From Frankia casuarinae (GTDB lineage Bacteria > Actinomycetota > Actinomycetes > Frankiales > Frankiaceae), in contig NC_007777.1 of NCBI RefSeq assembly GCF_000013345.1, positions 2,728,001 to 2,792,000 on the forward strand: a DNA stretch of 64,000 nucleotides. The letters are read 5' to 3'. Below, in pieces: positions 17,120 through 25,245 of this stretch. Numbering within the stretch: the stretch's first letter is position 1; every line of letters starts with the position of its first letter. The notes beneath the pieces were generated by a model. It had not been told where the DNA came from. It worked only from the letters and a program-made list of their open reading frames with translations, and ran no database searches. The position numbers and the translations under genes were made by a program.

Positions 17120-17139
17120 AGCTTAGGTTAACCTCAGCT
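17120..17139. promoter_or_regulatory. DtxR/IdeR-like palindrome before ZIP gene
   Basis: AGCTTAGGTT directly meets AACCTCAGCT, a 20-bp palindrome with one mismatch per arm. It lies 39 bp upstream of the ZIP start. The core TTAGGTTAACCT recalls DtxR-family metalloregulator boxes (TTAGGTTAGSCTAACCTAA), though shorter in the middle. Metal-dependent repression of the transporter is inferred. Confidence 0.5.
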
Positions 17140-17496
17140 ACGACACAAGCATGCGATCGCAAGCCGCGCTTGCCGCGGGAAGCAGCACCCGGACGTGCCC
17201 CGGCGCACGCCGATCCGGCGAGGCCGGCGACGTCATCTGGCACGAGTTCATGGGCGAAGTGGGCCGAGACCGGCCCGGCCGTACACCCTCCACGGCTATG
17301 AGCTGTTCAAGACCAAGCATCCGAGCCGTCTTCCAGCCGTAGGGGCCTGATCCAGGGCGGGCTGAGAGCTGAGGCGTGTTCGAGGTCGGATCTTCGCGGG
17401 CGACCCGACCGGCGCCCGCCACGGCTGGCCGCGCGGGCTCGAGCGGCCGGGGCTTGCGAGCTGAAGCAGTTTGCCCGAACCGCCGGCCGCGACGAG
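17140..17496. other. Intergenic region, no gene recognised
   Basis: The interval between the ZIP promoter and the histidine kinase stop contains only short frames without protein-like composition. No terminator-quality hairpin was identified. It probably holds the end of the kinase transcript. Confidence 0.5.
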
Positions 17497-18882
17497 CTAG
17501 TGCTGGGTGCGGGCGGCGCGGCCGCCGGGGAACATGACGGCGAAGGTGGCGCCGCCGTACTGGTTGTACTGTTCGACGAGCGAGACGTCGCCTCCGCCGC
17601 TGCGCGCCACCCGTTTCGCGAGCGAGAGTCCGAGGCCGGAGCCCCCGTTCCCGCTCCAGCCGGGTTCGAACAACGTCTCCACCCACTGGTCGGGCACCCC
17701 GGGGCCGCTGTCGGCCACGAGTAGGGTCACGTTTCGGCCGTCGGCCCGCGCACTGACCCAGGCGCGGTCCGAGACCTGGAGTGCGTTGTTCAGGATCGGG
17801 GCGAGCGCGCGGATGGCGAGTACCTCGGGAACGTTGATCGAAAGCGCCGGGGACAGGTCGACGTTCACGTGGCCGCGGGGCAAAGGCAGGCCTTTGAGCT
17901 TGACCGCCAGGTCGTCCAGCTGCGTGCGGTCGCTGTGAAGCGCCTGGCGGTGGCGGCGGGCAAGGTCCAGCAGCGCACTGATCGTGTTGGACATCGACGC
18001 GCTGGAGTTCTTGATGAGTGCGACGTCCTCGCGCGCCTGGTCGTCCAGATCGGTGCGCAGCGCGAGCAGGTCGGCGGCTCCGTGGATGGTGGTCAACGGC
18101 GTCCGAAGCTCGTGGGCGAGCTCCGAGGTGAGACGCTGCTCGGCCCTGATGACGGAGGCGACCTTGTCCAGCAGCCCGTCCAGGGTGCTGCCGAGAGCCC
18201 GGATCTCGTTGGTCGGGGCTCCGAGTGCGAACCGGCGCTCGAGGTCGTGCTCGCTCCACTCGGCGGCCGTGCGTGCCATCTGCTCCACCGGGCTCAGCAC
18301 CCGCCTGCTGATCCACGCCGCCGAGCCGGCGGCCATGAGGACGAGCAGCGCCCCGGCGATGATGGAGACCACCATCGCTGCCTGCTCGTTCCGCTCGTAG
18401 GGAGCCAGGGGCTCGGCGAGGATCACCACCCCCTGCAGCTTCGATGAGGTCGTGAAGGGCAGGGCCATGATGGCGAAGGGTTCGCCGCCTTCGACGATGC
18501 GCTGCCTGTCCGTTGTGGAAAGTTCCTTGTACTCCTCCTGCATGGAGGGCGGAATGGTTCCGGCGACCCGTGACCCCGAGGTGTCGTAGACCGCGACGCC
18601 CGGGTTGAGCTGGGATCGGGGCACGTGGAGGGCCCCGTCGGGTGACGCCGCACTGATGCTGGCCACCAGGGCCTTGACGTGATCGTTCAGCACCCTGTCC
18701 GTGGTGCTGCGCGCGGCGCCGGCGAGGGAGATCTGGACAACGATCACCAGACCGGCGGCGACGGCGCTGGCGAGGAGGGCCGTGATCGTGACGAGCTGTG
18801 CCCGCAGACTCAGTCGGTCCCGCCACCGCAGGCGCCAGGTCACGACCCGGGAAGCCCAGTTCGCCACCGTTCGCCTAGCCAT
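17497..18882 (-). CDS. Sensor histidine kinase
   Basis: The 461-aa kinase has two N-terminal membrane helices (VTITALLASAVAAGLVIVV and VVSIIAGALLVLMAAGSAAW) enclosing an extracytoplasmic sensor of about 130 residues. A HAMP linker follows, then the H-box ELAHELRTPLT, N-box LAPILNNALQ, and G-boxes DSGPGVP and GSGLGLSLAKR. It overlaps the response regulator gene by 8 bp. The phosphoacceptor partner is therefore the neighbouring regulator. Confidence 0.9.
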   Translation of the reverse strand: MARRTVANWASRVVTWRLRWRDRLSLRAQLVTITALLASAVAAGLVIVVQISLAGAARSTTDRVLNDHVKALVASISAASPDGALHVPRSQLNPGVAVYDTSGSRVAGTIPPSMQEEYKELSTTDRQRIVEGGEPFAIMALPFTTSSKLQGVVILAEPLAPYERNEQAAMVVSIIAGALLVLMAAGSAAWISRRVLSPVEQMARTAAEWSEHDLERRFALGAPTNEIRALGSTLDGLLDKVASVIRAEQRLTSELAHELRTPLTTIHGAADLLALRTDLDDQAREDVALIKNSSASMSNTISALLDLARRHRQALHSDRTQLDDLAVKLKGLPLPRGHVNVDLSPALSINVPEVLAIRALAPILNNALQVSDRAWVSARADGRNVTLLVADSGPGVPDQWVETLFEPGWSGNGGSGLGLSLAKRVARSGGGDVSLVEQYNQYGGATFAVMFPGGRAARTQH

Positions 18883-19549
18883 CCTTCCGCGTCATCGTGA
18901 ATCCGACGGCTCGAATCGTCTCGATTCCCGTCGGCGAGTCGATCGACTCGAGTTTGCTCCGCAGACGGCGGATGAAGGAGTCGACGGTGTTGTCGCTGAC
19001 GATCGCTCCGTCGGGCCAGGCAGCGGCGATGACACTTCTTCTGCGCACCACCTCGTGCGGCCGAGCGGTGATCGCCGCCAGCATCCGGAACTCGGTGGGG
19101 GTGAGGCGTACCTGTCCCGCCGCGGTGCGGGCCGAGTGCGTGACCGGGTCGAGGACAAGCCCGCCCGCGCTGATGGCGCTGGCAGGTCCACGGCGCGCCA
19201 GAACCTCGAGGCGTGCCAGAAGCACCCGCAGGTCGAACGGCTTGGTGACATAGTCGTCCGCGCCGGCGGCGAAACCGGCAAGATGGTCGTGCGTCGCACC
19301 GAGCGCGGTCAGGAAGAGGACGGGAGCGCGCTGCCCGACTGACTTGAGCGCCTGGACGACATCGCGGCCGTCAGCGTCCGGCAGGCCGATGTCCATGATG
19401 ATCACGCCGACGTTGTTGTCCGGGCTGAACTGGCGGAGCGCCTCGCGGCCATCGTGGGCGACGACCACCTCGTAGCCAGCCTGACGCAGCCCTCGGACAA
19501 GGATGGTCCGGATGGACTCCTGGTCCTCGCAGACCCCGATCGTGATCAT
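18875..19549 (-). CDS. OmpR/PhoB-type response regulator
   Basis: The 224-aa protein has a receiver domain with acidic pair E8/D9, phosphoacceptor D53 (IIMDIGLPDADG) and KPFD lysine. A winged-helix output domain follows (LTPTEFRMLAAITARP, VDSFIRRLRSKLE). It is the first gene of the two-component operon. The divergent membrane protein gene starts about 210 bp away and is a natural target. Confidence 0.92.
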   Translation of the reverse strand: MITIGVCEDQESIRTILVRGLRQAGYEVVVAHDGREALRQFSPDNNVGVIIMDIGLPDADGRDVVQALKSVGQRAPVLFLTALGATHDHLAGFAAGADDYVTKPFDLRVLLARLEVLARRGPASAISAGGLVLDPVTHSARTAAGQVRLTPTEFRMLAAITARPHEVVRRRSVIAAAWPDGAIVSDNTVDSFIRRLRSKLESIDSPTGIETIRAVGFTMTRKDG

Positions 19550-19761
19550 CGCTTCCTCCGTCAGTACTGCGACCCTTCATGTCCGGTCCGCATGATGACG
19601 AGCAGAACCTGCACGCAACCTTGACGGCCAGTCGGCGCTTCGCGGCGCAGACTCGGCGGCGGGCGCCGAGCCGAGGTGTTCTCCGCGTCGCGGCGACGCC
19701 TGCTCGTGACCCAGACGCTCGGGCCGACACTCGTACAGGTTGATTGCAGGATCTCTTCGCG

Positions 19762-21036
19762 ATGCTGCCACACATGACCACCGAACTGACCGTCAGCCGA
19801 CCCTCCTCCCGGGAGGGCGAGATGCTGAACAAGGTCCCCGAGATCACGATCTGGTTCTGGGTAATCAAGATCCTCTGTACCACCGTCGGCGAGAGCTTCG
19901 CCGACTGGATCAACATGACGCTCGGCGTCGGCCTCACCAGGACGGCGCTCCTGTTCACCGCTGTCCTGGCCGCGGTGCTCTATGCGCAGATGCGGCTGCG
20001 CCGATACGTGCCGTTGGCCTACTGGCTCACCGTCGTGGTCGTGAGTATCACCGGCACGCTCTACACCGACATCCTCACGGACAGCCAGGGCGTTCCGCTG
20101 AAGGTGAGCACCACGATCTTCGCTCTCCTCCTGGCGGTCGTCTTCGGCGTCTGGTACGCGCGTGAGCGCACCCTGTCGATCCACAGCATCACCTCGACGC
20201 CCCGCGAGGCGTTCTACTGGCTCGCGGTCCTGGTGACCTTCGCGCTCGGTACCGCCGCCGGCGACTGGACCCTCGAACTCAGCGGCTGGGGCCCGGGCAA
20301 GGCGGTCCTGCTCCCGGCCGCCCTCATCGCGATCGTCGTCGTCGCCTGGCGGTTCGGCGGGCAGCCGGTGCTCGCCTTCTGGTTGGCCTATATCCTCACC
20401 CGGCCGCTGGGCGCCAACATCGGCGACTGGTTCGCAACCCCGAAATCCGAGCAGGGACTGGGCCTGGGCACCGCTCTCACCAGTGTGATCTTCCTCGTCG
20501 CCATCGGGGCCACCGTCCTCTACCTCACCTGGTCGAAGGCGGACGTCATCCCCGAGTCGGAGGCGCCGGACACCGGCGTCCACGGCGCGGGCCCCGGCCG
20601 AGAGCGACTCGCCCTCAGCCTCTACGCCGTGGCCGCACTCGCGGCCGGGCTTCTGCTCCACCACACCGCGCAGACCCCGCACACCTCTCCGATCGCGGCG
20701 GAGGAGGGCGGATCGGCCTCCAACACCATCCAGCTCACCCCCGCCCAGGCAGTCGCTCACTTCCCAGCGGCCGATATCGCCAGCCTCAAGGCGATCGTCG
20801 ACGACACGCTCACCAAGGTGAACACGGGCGACCAGAGCGGTGCCAAGGCCCGGATCAAGGGTCTCGAGACGACCTGGGACGATGATGAGTCCACGCTCAA
20901 GCCCATGGACAGCAACGCCTGGACGTTCCTCGACGGTCGGATCGACGACGCCCTCAGCGCAGTGCGGGCATCCCACCCTGACCCCGCCAGCGAGAAGCAG
21001 GCGTTGACCGCGCTGTCCACGTCTTTGGGCGGCTGA
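19762..21036 (+). CDS. COG4705-type polytopic membrane protein with extracytoplasmic tail
   Basis: The protein (about 424 aa) starts with the COG4705 signature KVPEITIWFWVIKILCTTVG, GESFADW, followed by a repeat of the same motif type (ALGTAAGDWTL and LGANIGDWF). About nine hydrophobic helices are visible. The last 120 residues after AALAAGLLLHHTA form a soluble tail with Asp/Lys-rich helices. I prefer ATG 19762 with AGGA upstream; TTG 19744 and ATG 19774 are in frame. Function is unknown. It is divergent from the two-component system, which suggests regulation by it. Confidence 0.8.
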   Translation: MLPHMTTELTVSRPSSREGEMLNKVPEITIWFWVIKILCTTVGESFADWINMTLGVGLTRTALLFTAVLAAVLYAQMRLRRYVPLAYWLTVVVVSITGTLYTDILTDSQGVPLKVSTTIFALLLAVVFGVWYARERTLSIHSITSTPREAFYWLAVLVTFALGTAAGDWTLELSGWGPGKAVLLPAALIAIVVVAWRFGGQPVLAFWLAYILTRPLGANIGDWFATPKSEQGLGLGTALTSVIFLVAIGATVLYLTWSKADVIPESEAPDTGVHGAGPGRERLALSLYAVAALAAGLLLHHTAQTPHTSPIAAEEGGSASNTIQLTPAQAVAHFPAADIASLKAIVDDTLTKVNTGDQSGAKARIKGLETTWDDDESTLKPMDSNAWTFLDGRIDDALSAVRASHPDPASEKQALTALSTSLGG

Positions 21037-21068
21037 CGAGTCACCGGACGGTGGATGGTCATCAAGCC

Positions 21069-21103
21069 GGCTGCCGCGCCTCTGTGGGAGAGGCACGGCA
21101 GCC
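21069..21103 (+). terminator. Strong hairpin after the COG4705 gene
   Basis: GGCTGCCGCGCCTCT (21069-21083) pairs with AGAGGCACGGCAGCC (21089-21103) with one mismatch and a 5-nt loop. It begins 32 nt after the stop codon. No T-run follows. Confidence 0.72.
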
Positions 21104-21367
21104 GCCTCGGCGAGTGCGCGGCGTAGGCGGGTCCTGTCGGCCTCAAGGACCCAGCTGGTTGGCACTGTTGCGTCGGCGAAGCTCGCCATCTCGGCGACCG
21201 ATCAGTCATGCTCGAGTGATGCGTCGACGTCGTGTCCGTCCACCGGTTCCGACGTCAGAATTCGCCGGGTTCCGGTTCCCGCCGAAGGTGATTGTCCAGG
21301 GCGGCGCCTGTGGGCGTGTTCCCAGGGGGTGGGGCAACGGGGCCCGGTAGGGACGGGATTGCCTAGC

Positions 21368-21541
21368 TAGGGGGACCGCGCCGAGTGCGAACCAGCCGAT
21401 CAGCGGCCAGCGCAGCTCCCGGTGATTGAACCAGGCCCGGCTGCCGTTGCTGGACAACTGGGTCAGCGTCAGCACGGGCACCGCGAAGCGCAGCCCGAAC
21501 AGTGCGGTAAACACCGGCAGGAGCAACACGCCGCCGCCGAC
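21368..21541 (-). pseudogene. TauE/SafE-family permease fragment
   Basis: Fifty-eight codons read VGGGVLLLPVFTALFGL, AVPVLTLTQL and NHRELRWPLIGWFALGAVP. This matches the first part of TauE/SafE sulfite-exporter-like permeases, including the conserved GGG and the Asn-Arg loop. Nothing of the family continues on either side. It is fused in frame to a recombinase scrap upstream. Confidence 0.68.
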
Positions 21542-21565
21542 GCGGCCAACAGCGTCAGCCCGGGC

Positions 21566-21640
21566 GTTGAGCTTCGGTTTCTTGCCGCGGAGCCGGCCCT
21601 TGGCCTTGGCGATCTTCATGCCTTCCCGGGTCCGCATCCG
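21566..21640 (-). pseudogene. Resolvase fragment
   Basis: Codons for RMRTREGMKIAKAKGRLRGK and KPKLN match the region linking the catalytic and HTH domains of Tn3-type resolvases. The catalytic domain and the HTH are missing. The reading frame continues directly into the TauE-like fragment, which shows that unrelated sequences have been joined. Confidence 0.65.
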
Positions 21641-21655
21641 CAGACCCGCGGCGCC

Positions 21656-21988
21656 GGCGGTGAGCTGCTGCTGCCGCTGGGCATCTTCCGGGACCGCAAC
21701 TTCGCGCTCTCGAACGTCGCCGTCGCCGCGGCTGGCGCGGCCGTCCCGGCGGTGCTGGTGCCGCTGTACTTCTATCTGGAATCGGTGCGCGCGATGTCCG
21801 GCGCGGACGCCGGGCTCGTGGTCGCGCCGATGGCGATCCTCGCGATGGTGTGCGTGCCGATCATTGGGATCTTCGGGGACCTGATCCATCCGCGGGTGAT
21901 CCCCTCGGCGGGTTTCGCGCTGTTCGCGGTCACGCTGATGATTTTCGCGATGTTCATGACGCCGGACTCAGTCATTGGCTGTTCGTAG
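21656..21988 (+). pseudogene. DHA2-family MFS transporter fragment
   Basis: The plus strand encodes LGIFRDRNFALSNVAVAAAG, LYFYLESVRAMSGADAGLV and VCVPIIGIFGDLIHPRVIPS. These match two or three helices from the C-terminal half of EmrB/QacA drug efflux proteins. Both ends are truncated: the left by the recombinase scrap, the right by the large serine recombinase start. The right junction may be where that recombinase's element inserted. Confidence 0.7.
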
Positions 21989-21991
21989 CAT

Positions 21992-23485
21992 ATGGGTATG
22001 GGCGAAACGGGCACAGGGCCAGGGCAGGCGCGGATTCGGCGTCAGGCGCGGTACGGGCGTAAGCGGGCGTCGCGGGAGGACTGGGCGGGGCAGTCCGCGG
22101 CGATCTACTGCCGGATTTCGCACGTGGCGGACGAGGACCAGACGGGGGTGGACCGGCAGGAGCGGATCTGCCGGGAGGTGGTGCGCCGGTTGGGGTTGCG
22201 GGTGGCGCATGTGTTCGTCGACAACAACCGGTCGGCGTGGAAGCGTGATCGTAAGCGCAAGGGGTGGGATCGGCTGTTGGAGGTGGCGCGTGCTGGTGAG
22301 GTTCAGCATGTGGTGGCCTACCATCCGGACCGGCTGATGCGACAGCCGAAGGATCTTGAGGAGTTGTTGGCGATCTCGGATGATCGGGACATCACTCTTC
22401 ATGGGCAGGCCAACCAGCGGGACCTGTCCGATCCGGATGACCGGTTCTTCCTGCGGATCGAGGTGGCGCATGCGTGCCGGTCGTCGGATGACACGTCGCG
22501 GCGGATGAAGGACGCGATGGTGGACCGGGCCAACGACGGGAAGCCGCATCCGGGCAAGCGCCGGTTCGGCTACACACCGGACGGCATGAGCATCGTCGAG
22601 GCGGAGGCGGAGGTGGCGCGGGACATCGCCGCGCGTTACCTGGACGGCGCCACGTCGATCCAGATCGCCGCTGTGCTCAACGAGCAGGGCAAGGTGACCG
22701 CCAGCGGGCGGCCGTGGGACGAGTTCTCCGTGCTGGCGGTGTTGGACTCGCACCACGCGGCGGGTATCCGGGTGTTTCGAGGTGAGGAGATCGGTCAGGG
22801 GATCTGGCCTGCGATCTTCGATCCGGGGACGTGGGCCGAGATCCGCGACCGGCGTTCCTACCGGGCCGCCGCGCACGCGGCGACCAGGACCCCCGCCCGG
22901 TTCTTCCTGCTGCGCGGGATCGTGACGTGCAAGCGGTGCGGCACGCGGATGGCCGGTACCGGTGGGCATGTCTCGCCGGGTTACCTGTGCTCGCGCAAGT
23001 ACCGCACGGATGAGCAGAAGTGCTCCCGGCGGATCAACGCTCCGGCGTTGGAGGCGTTCGTCACGGATGCGGCGGTGGATCTGCTGACGCGGTTGGACCC
23101 GTCGGGGCAGGAAGCCGCCGCGACGTTGACGGATGCCGACCAGGCCGCGATCGAGGAGGACAACGCGGAGCTGGCGGAGTTGAAGGCGATGTGGAACGCC
23201 CGGGAGATCAAGTCGCGGGAGTACCGGGAGATGCGCCGCACCGTGGAGGAGCGGATCAAGAAGGTGCAGCGCAAGACGGTGGTGCGCCCGGCGGTGGAGG
23301 TGCTGGCGGGGCTGACCGGGCCGCATGCCCGCGCGGCGTGGGATGCGCTGGTGGAGGCCGAGGAGTACGAGCGGATGAACGCGGTGCTGCGGTTCCTGTT
23401 CGCCGCTGTGGTGATCGACGAGTCGCGGGTGCCGCGTGGCCAGTTCGACTACAGCCGTATCCACATCGATCAGAACCCGCTGTGA
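21992..23485 (+). CDS. Large serine recombinase
   Basis: The 497-aa protein has an N-terminal catalytic domain (AAIYCRIS with Ser43, TGVDRQERICREVVRRLGL, YHPDRLMRQPKDLEEL). A Recombinase domain follows (GKRRFGYTPDG). The zinc ribbon has CKRCGTRM and later Cys residues (YLCSRKY, KCSR), and a coiled coil (AAIEEDNAELAELKAMW) lies near the end. Such enzymes integrate and excise phages and islands; it starts 4 bp after the MFS fragment stop, so the attachment junction is expected there. Confidence 0.92.
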   Translation: MGMGETGTGPGQARIRRQARYGRKRASREDWAGQSAAIYCRISHVADEDQTGVDRQERICREVVRRLGLRVAHVFVDNNRSAWKRDRKRKGWDRLLEVARAGEVQHVVAYHPDRLMRQPKDLEELLAISDDRDITLHGQANQRDLSDPDDRFFLRIEVAHACRSSDDTSRRMKDAMVDRANDGKPHPGKRRFGYTPDGMSIVEAEAEVARDIAARYLDGATSIQIAAVLNEQGKVTASGRPWDEFSVLAVLDSHHAAGIRVFRGEEIGQGIWPAIFDPGTWAEIRDRRSYRAAAHAATRTPARFFLLRGIVTCKRCGTRMAGTGGHVSPGYLCSRKYRTDEQKCSRRINAPALEAFVTDAAVDLLTRLDPSGQEAAATLTDADQAAIEEDNAELAELKAMWNAREIKSREYREMRRTVEERIKKVQRKTVVRPAVEVLAGLTGPHARAAWDALVEAEEYERMNAVLRFLFAAVVIDESRVPRGQFDYSRIHIDQNPL

Positions 23486-23587
23486 CCCTGGCGGGTAGCA
23501 GACGCGCAACGGCCGCGGGGCCGCCCACGGTGAACGTGGGCGGGCGCCCCGTGCCGTTGTCGGTCTGTTCGTGCCGCTGTGGCGTTC

Positions 23588-23845
23588 TCAGGCCGCGTGG
23601 GGGCCGTCTCGCCCGTCGTCGGTGGCGGTGTCGGGTGGGGACAGCAGTCGGGCGAGGCGGTCGGCCGAGCGGCGGCTGATCGTGGTGGTGAATCCGGCGC
23701 AGACCCGCGCGAGGTGAAACGCCCGGTCGGTCGGATCACCGCCCGGCGGGTCGGTGGTCGATGGCTGGTCCGGTGGTCCGTCGTCGTCGGTGGGGGTCGG
23801 CGTGGAGGGGGGACGACGGGTAACGGACGGACCGACCAACGGCAC
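23588..23845 (-). CDS. Small protein, copy A of a duplicated gene
   Basis: An 85-aa frame (GTG start) has a Pro/Asp/Thr-rich N-terminus and a conserved core FHLARVCAGFTTTISRRSA followed by RLARLLSPPD. A close relative lies at 24459-24737. The two share the core, the ending HAA and the upstream sequence TGTGAGGTGCCGT. The core looks like one or two helices. I do not know the family. Divergence of the N-terminus with a preserved core supports a real protein. Confidence 0.6.
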   Translation of the reverse strand: MPLVGPSVTRRPPSTPTPTDDDGPPDQPSTTDPPGGDPTDRAFHLARVCAGFTTTISRRSADRLARLLSPPDTATDDGRDGPHAA

Positions 23846-23985
23846 CTCACACGGCGATGCGCCTGGTCGGGTCGACCGGGCGCGCGGTGCGGGGACACGG
23901 CGAAACAGGCCCTGACATCAATCACAACGCCGACCGGCGGCTATCTATTCCAAACGCAGGCAAACACAGGCAAACAGCGATCAGC

Positions 23986-24156
23986 GGTGTAGCGCGTAGC
24001 GGTGGTACCCGCCGTCCACCGGCCGCCAGAGCCGCGTGGACGGCTTGGCCGCGTCGGGCCGCTACCCGCTACACCTCTACGTCCGCGCAGGTCAGCGCGG
24101 CCACGGCGTGTAGCGGCGTAGGTAGCGCAGCCGCTACCCCCGCCCCACGCCGCTAC
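23986..24156. repeat. Repeat array 1, GTAGCG/CGCTAC core
   Basis: Eight copies of GTAGCG or its complement occur in 170 bp (23989, 23996, 24060, 24067, 24110, 24122, 24132, 24151). GGTGTAGCGCGTAGCGG (23986-24002) is the inverse of CCGCTACCCGCTACACC (24059-24075) with one mismatch. CGCTACAC and GTGTAGCG form a further inverted pair 33 nt apart. Just left (23952-23980) is a short CAAACRCAG tandem repeat. The pattern resembles iterons or clustered operators. Confidence 0.6.
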
Positions 24157-24240
24157 CCCCGCCGGACCGCGCCGCGACGAGCCCGGCCGGATCGGGACAG
24201 CATCGCCGTCAAGCTGCCCGCCCGGAACGTGCGGGCGGGG

Positions 24241-24411
24241 GTAACCGGTAAGGCCCGCCTGGGCGACCCGAGAGCCGTATTAGGCCGGGTTGACGGGTCG
24301 GGCCGCGCCGCGGGTTACCCGTTACACCGATGCTCGTGCGCAGGTCAGCGCAGGTCTCACGAGTAACCGAGGGTGTAACTCTGCGGTTACGGTCCTGCCC
24401 GGCGGTTACAC
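24241..24411. repeat. Repeat array 2, GTTAC/GTAAC core
   Basis: Seven copies of GTTAC or GTAAC lie at 24241, 24314, 24321, 24363, 24375, 24386 and 24405. GTTACACC (24321-24328) and GGTGTAAC (24372-24379) form an inverted pair. The layout GGTTACCCGTTACACC parallels GCTACCCGCTACACC of array 1 with a changed core, and both are followed by CGCAGGTCAGCGC. The arrays therefore look like diverged copies of one site type. Confidence 0.58.
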
Positions 24412-24458
24412 GTCGACGGGCCGCCACCGGTGTCCGTGGGCGGCCCGGTGGCGGGTTC

Positions 24459-24737
24459 TCAGGCCGCGTGAGAGTCCTGCTGCCCGTCGTCGTCGGGCGG
24501 GGACAGCAGTCGGGCGAGGCGTTCCGCCGAGCGGCGGCTGATCGTGGTGGTGAATCCGGCGCAGACCCGCGCGAGGTGAAACGCCCGGTCGGTCGGCCCG
24601 CCCGCCTCTGGCGCCGGTTCGGCGCCATCCGCGCCCGTGCCCGCCGCTCCGGTCCGCGGCGGCCCGTCCGCGCTGTGCGGTGGATCGTCGCGCGGGTCGG
24701 TGTGAGCGGGACGGGGCAGGCGGGACGGATCGACCAC
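24459..24737 (-). CDS. Small protein, copy B of the duplicated gene
   Basis: The 92-aa frame shares the core FHLARVCAGFTTTISRRSA plus RLARLLSPPD and the HAA ending with copy A at 23588-23845, while the N-terminus differs. The nucleotide identity is nearly complete over the core and falls off toward the N-terminus. A competing GTG start in another frame gives an Arg/Pro-rich product with less plausible composition. Function is unknown. Confidence 0.6.
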   Translation of the reverse strand: MVDPSRLPRPAHTDPRDDPPHSADGPPRTGAAGTGADGAEPAPEAGGPTDRAFHLARVCAGFTTTISRRSAERLARLLSPPDDDGQQDSHAA

Positions 24738-24890
24738 GGCACCTCACAGAACAGGCAGAGGGGGAATTCGGCGAATAAACGCTAACCGTGCGATCCGCTT
24801 TCGCCAAGAGCGGCACGTTCCGCAGGCCACCCCCCTGCCCGCGACCATGATTAGATAGGATGCCAGTAGGCAACTAAGTCTTGGCCCACT

Positions 24891-25245
24891 TGGGTACACC
24901 CCAGATACCCTCCGAGCTGCGCAGATGCGCCACGCCGGGTGTACCCACTAAGCAGGTACACGGTTGGGGTCTCCGTTGGGTACGCGGACGGGGCACCGGT
25001 TGGGACATCCGGCAAACGGGGCATTTTATCGCAAAAGCGGCACGGCGGTGTGGGCGAGATCACAGCGAAAGGGGGTTCCCTGTGGGCCTGCTGGCGTCCG
25101 TGCCAGATGCCGCTGTCAGGGAAAGCCGACAACTGTGGTTGTCGCTCGGCTGCCATGCGCGCGAGCTATACCGCTGCCGGAGAACGGCACGGAAAGGGGC
25201 CACATCACGGCTCCGCAGGCCGCTCCTATACTTTCAACAGTACCC
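24891..25245. repeat. Repeat array 3, GGTAC/GTACC core
   Basis: TGGGTACACCC (24891-24901) and GGGTGTACCCA (24937-24947) are perfect 11-bp inverted arms 35 nt apart. More GGTAC or GTACC copies lie at 24955, 24979 and 25240, the last within TACCCGTTGGGTA. The spacing and the CGCAG-containing interval resemble arrays 1 and 2, again with a different core. Confidence 0.52.
25127..25144. promoter_or_regulatory. Palindrome CGACAAC-N4-GTTGTCG, remote copy
   Basis: CGACAAC TGTG GTTGTCG is identical in arms to the five copies at 34.3-34.8 kb, where they surround and lie inside an HTH protein gene. It is likely a binding site for that protein. It stands inside repeat array 3, about 540 bp from the end of the phosphotransferase gene. 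Confidence 0.6.

Noticed and set aside
17138-18826. 562-codon reverse frame over the sensor kinase
   Set aside because: It lies one frame off the histidine kinase and is Arg/Pro-rich without domains.
24851-25156. Reverse frame of 101 aa over repeat array 3
   Set aside because: It runs through inverted repeats and lacks a ribosome site or family resemblance. I treat the region as non-coding.
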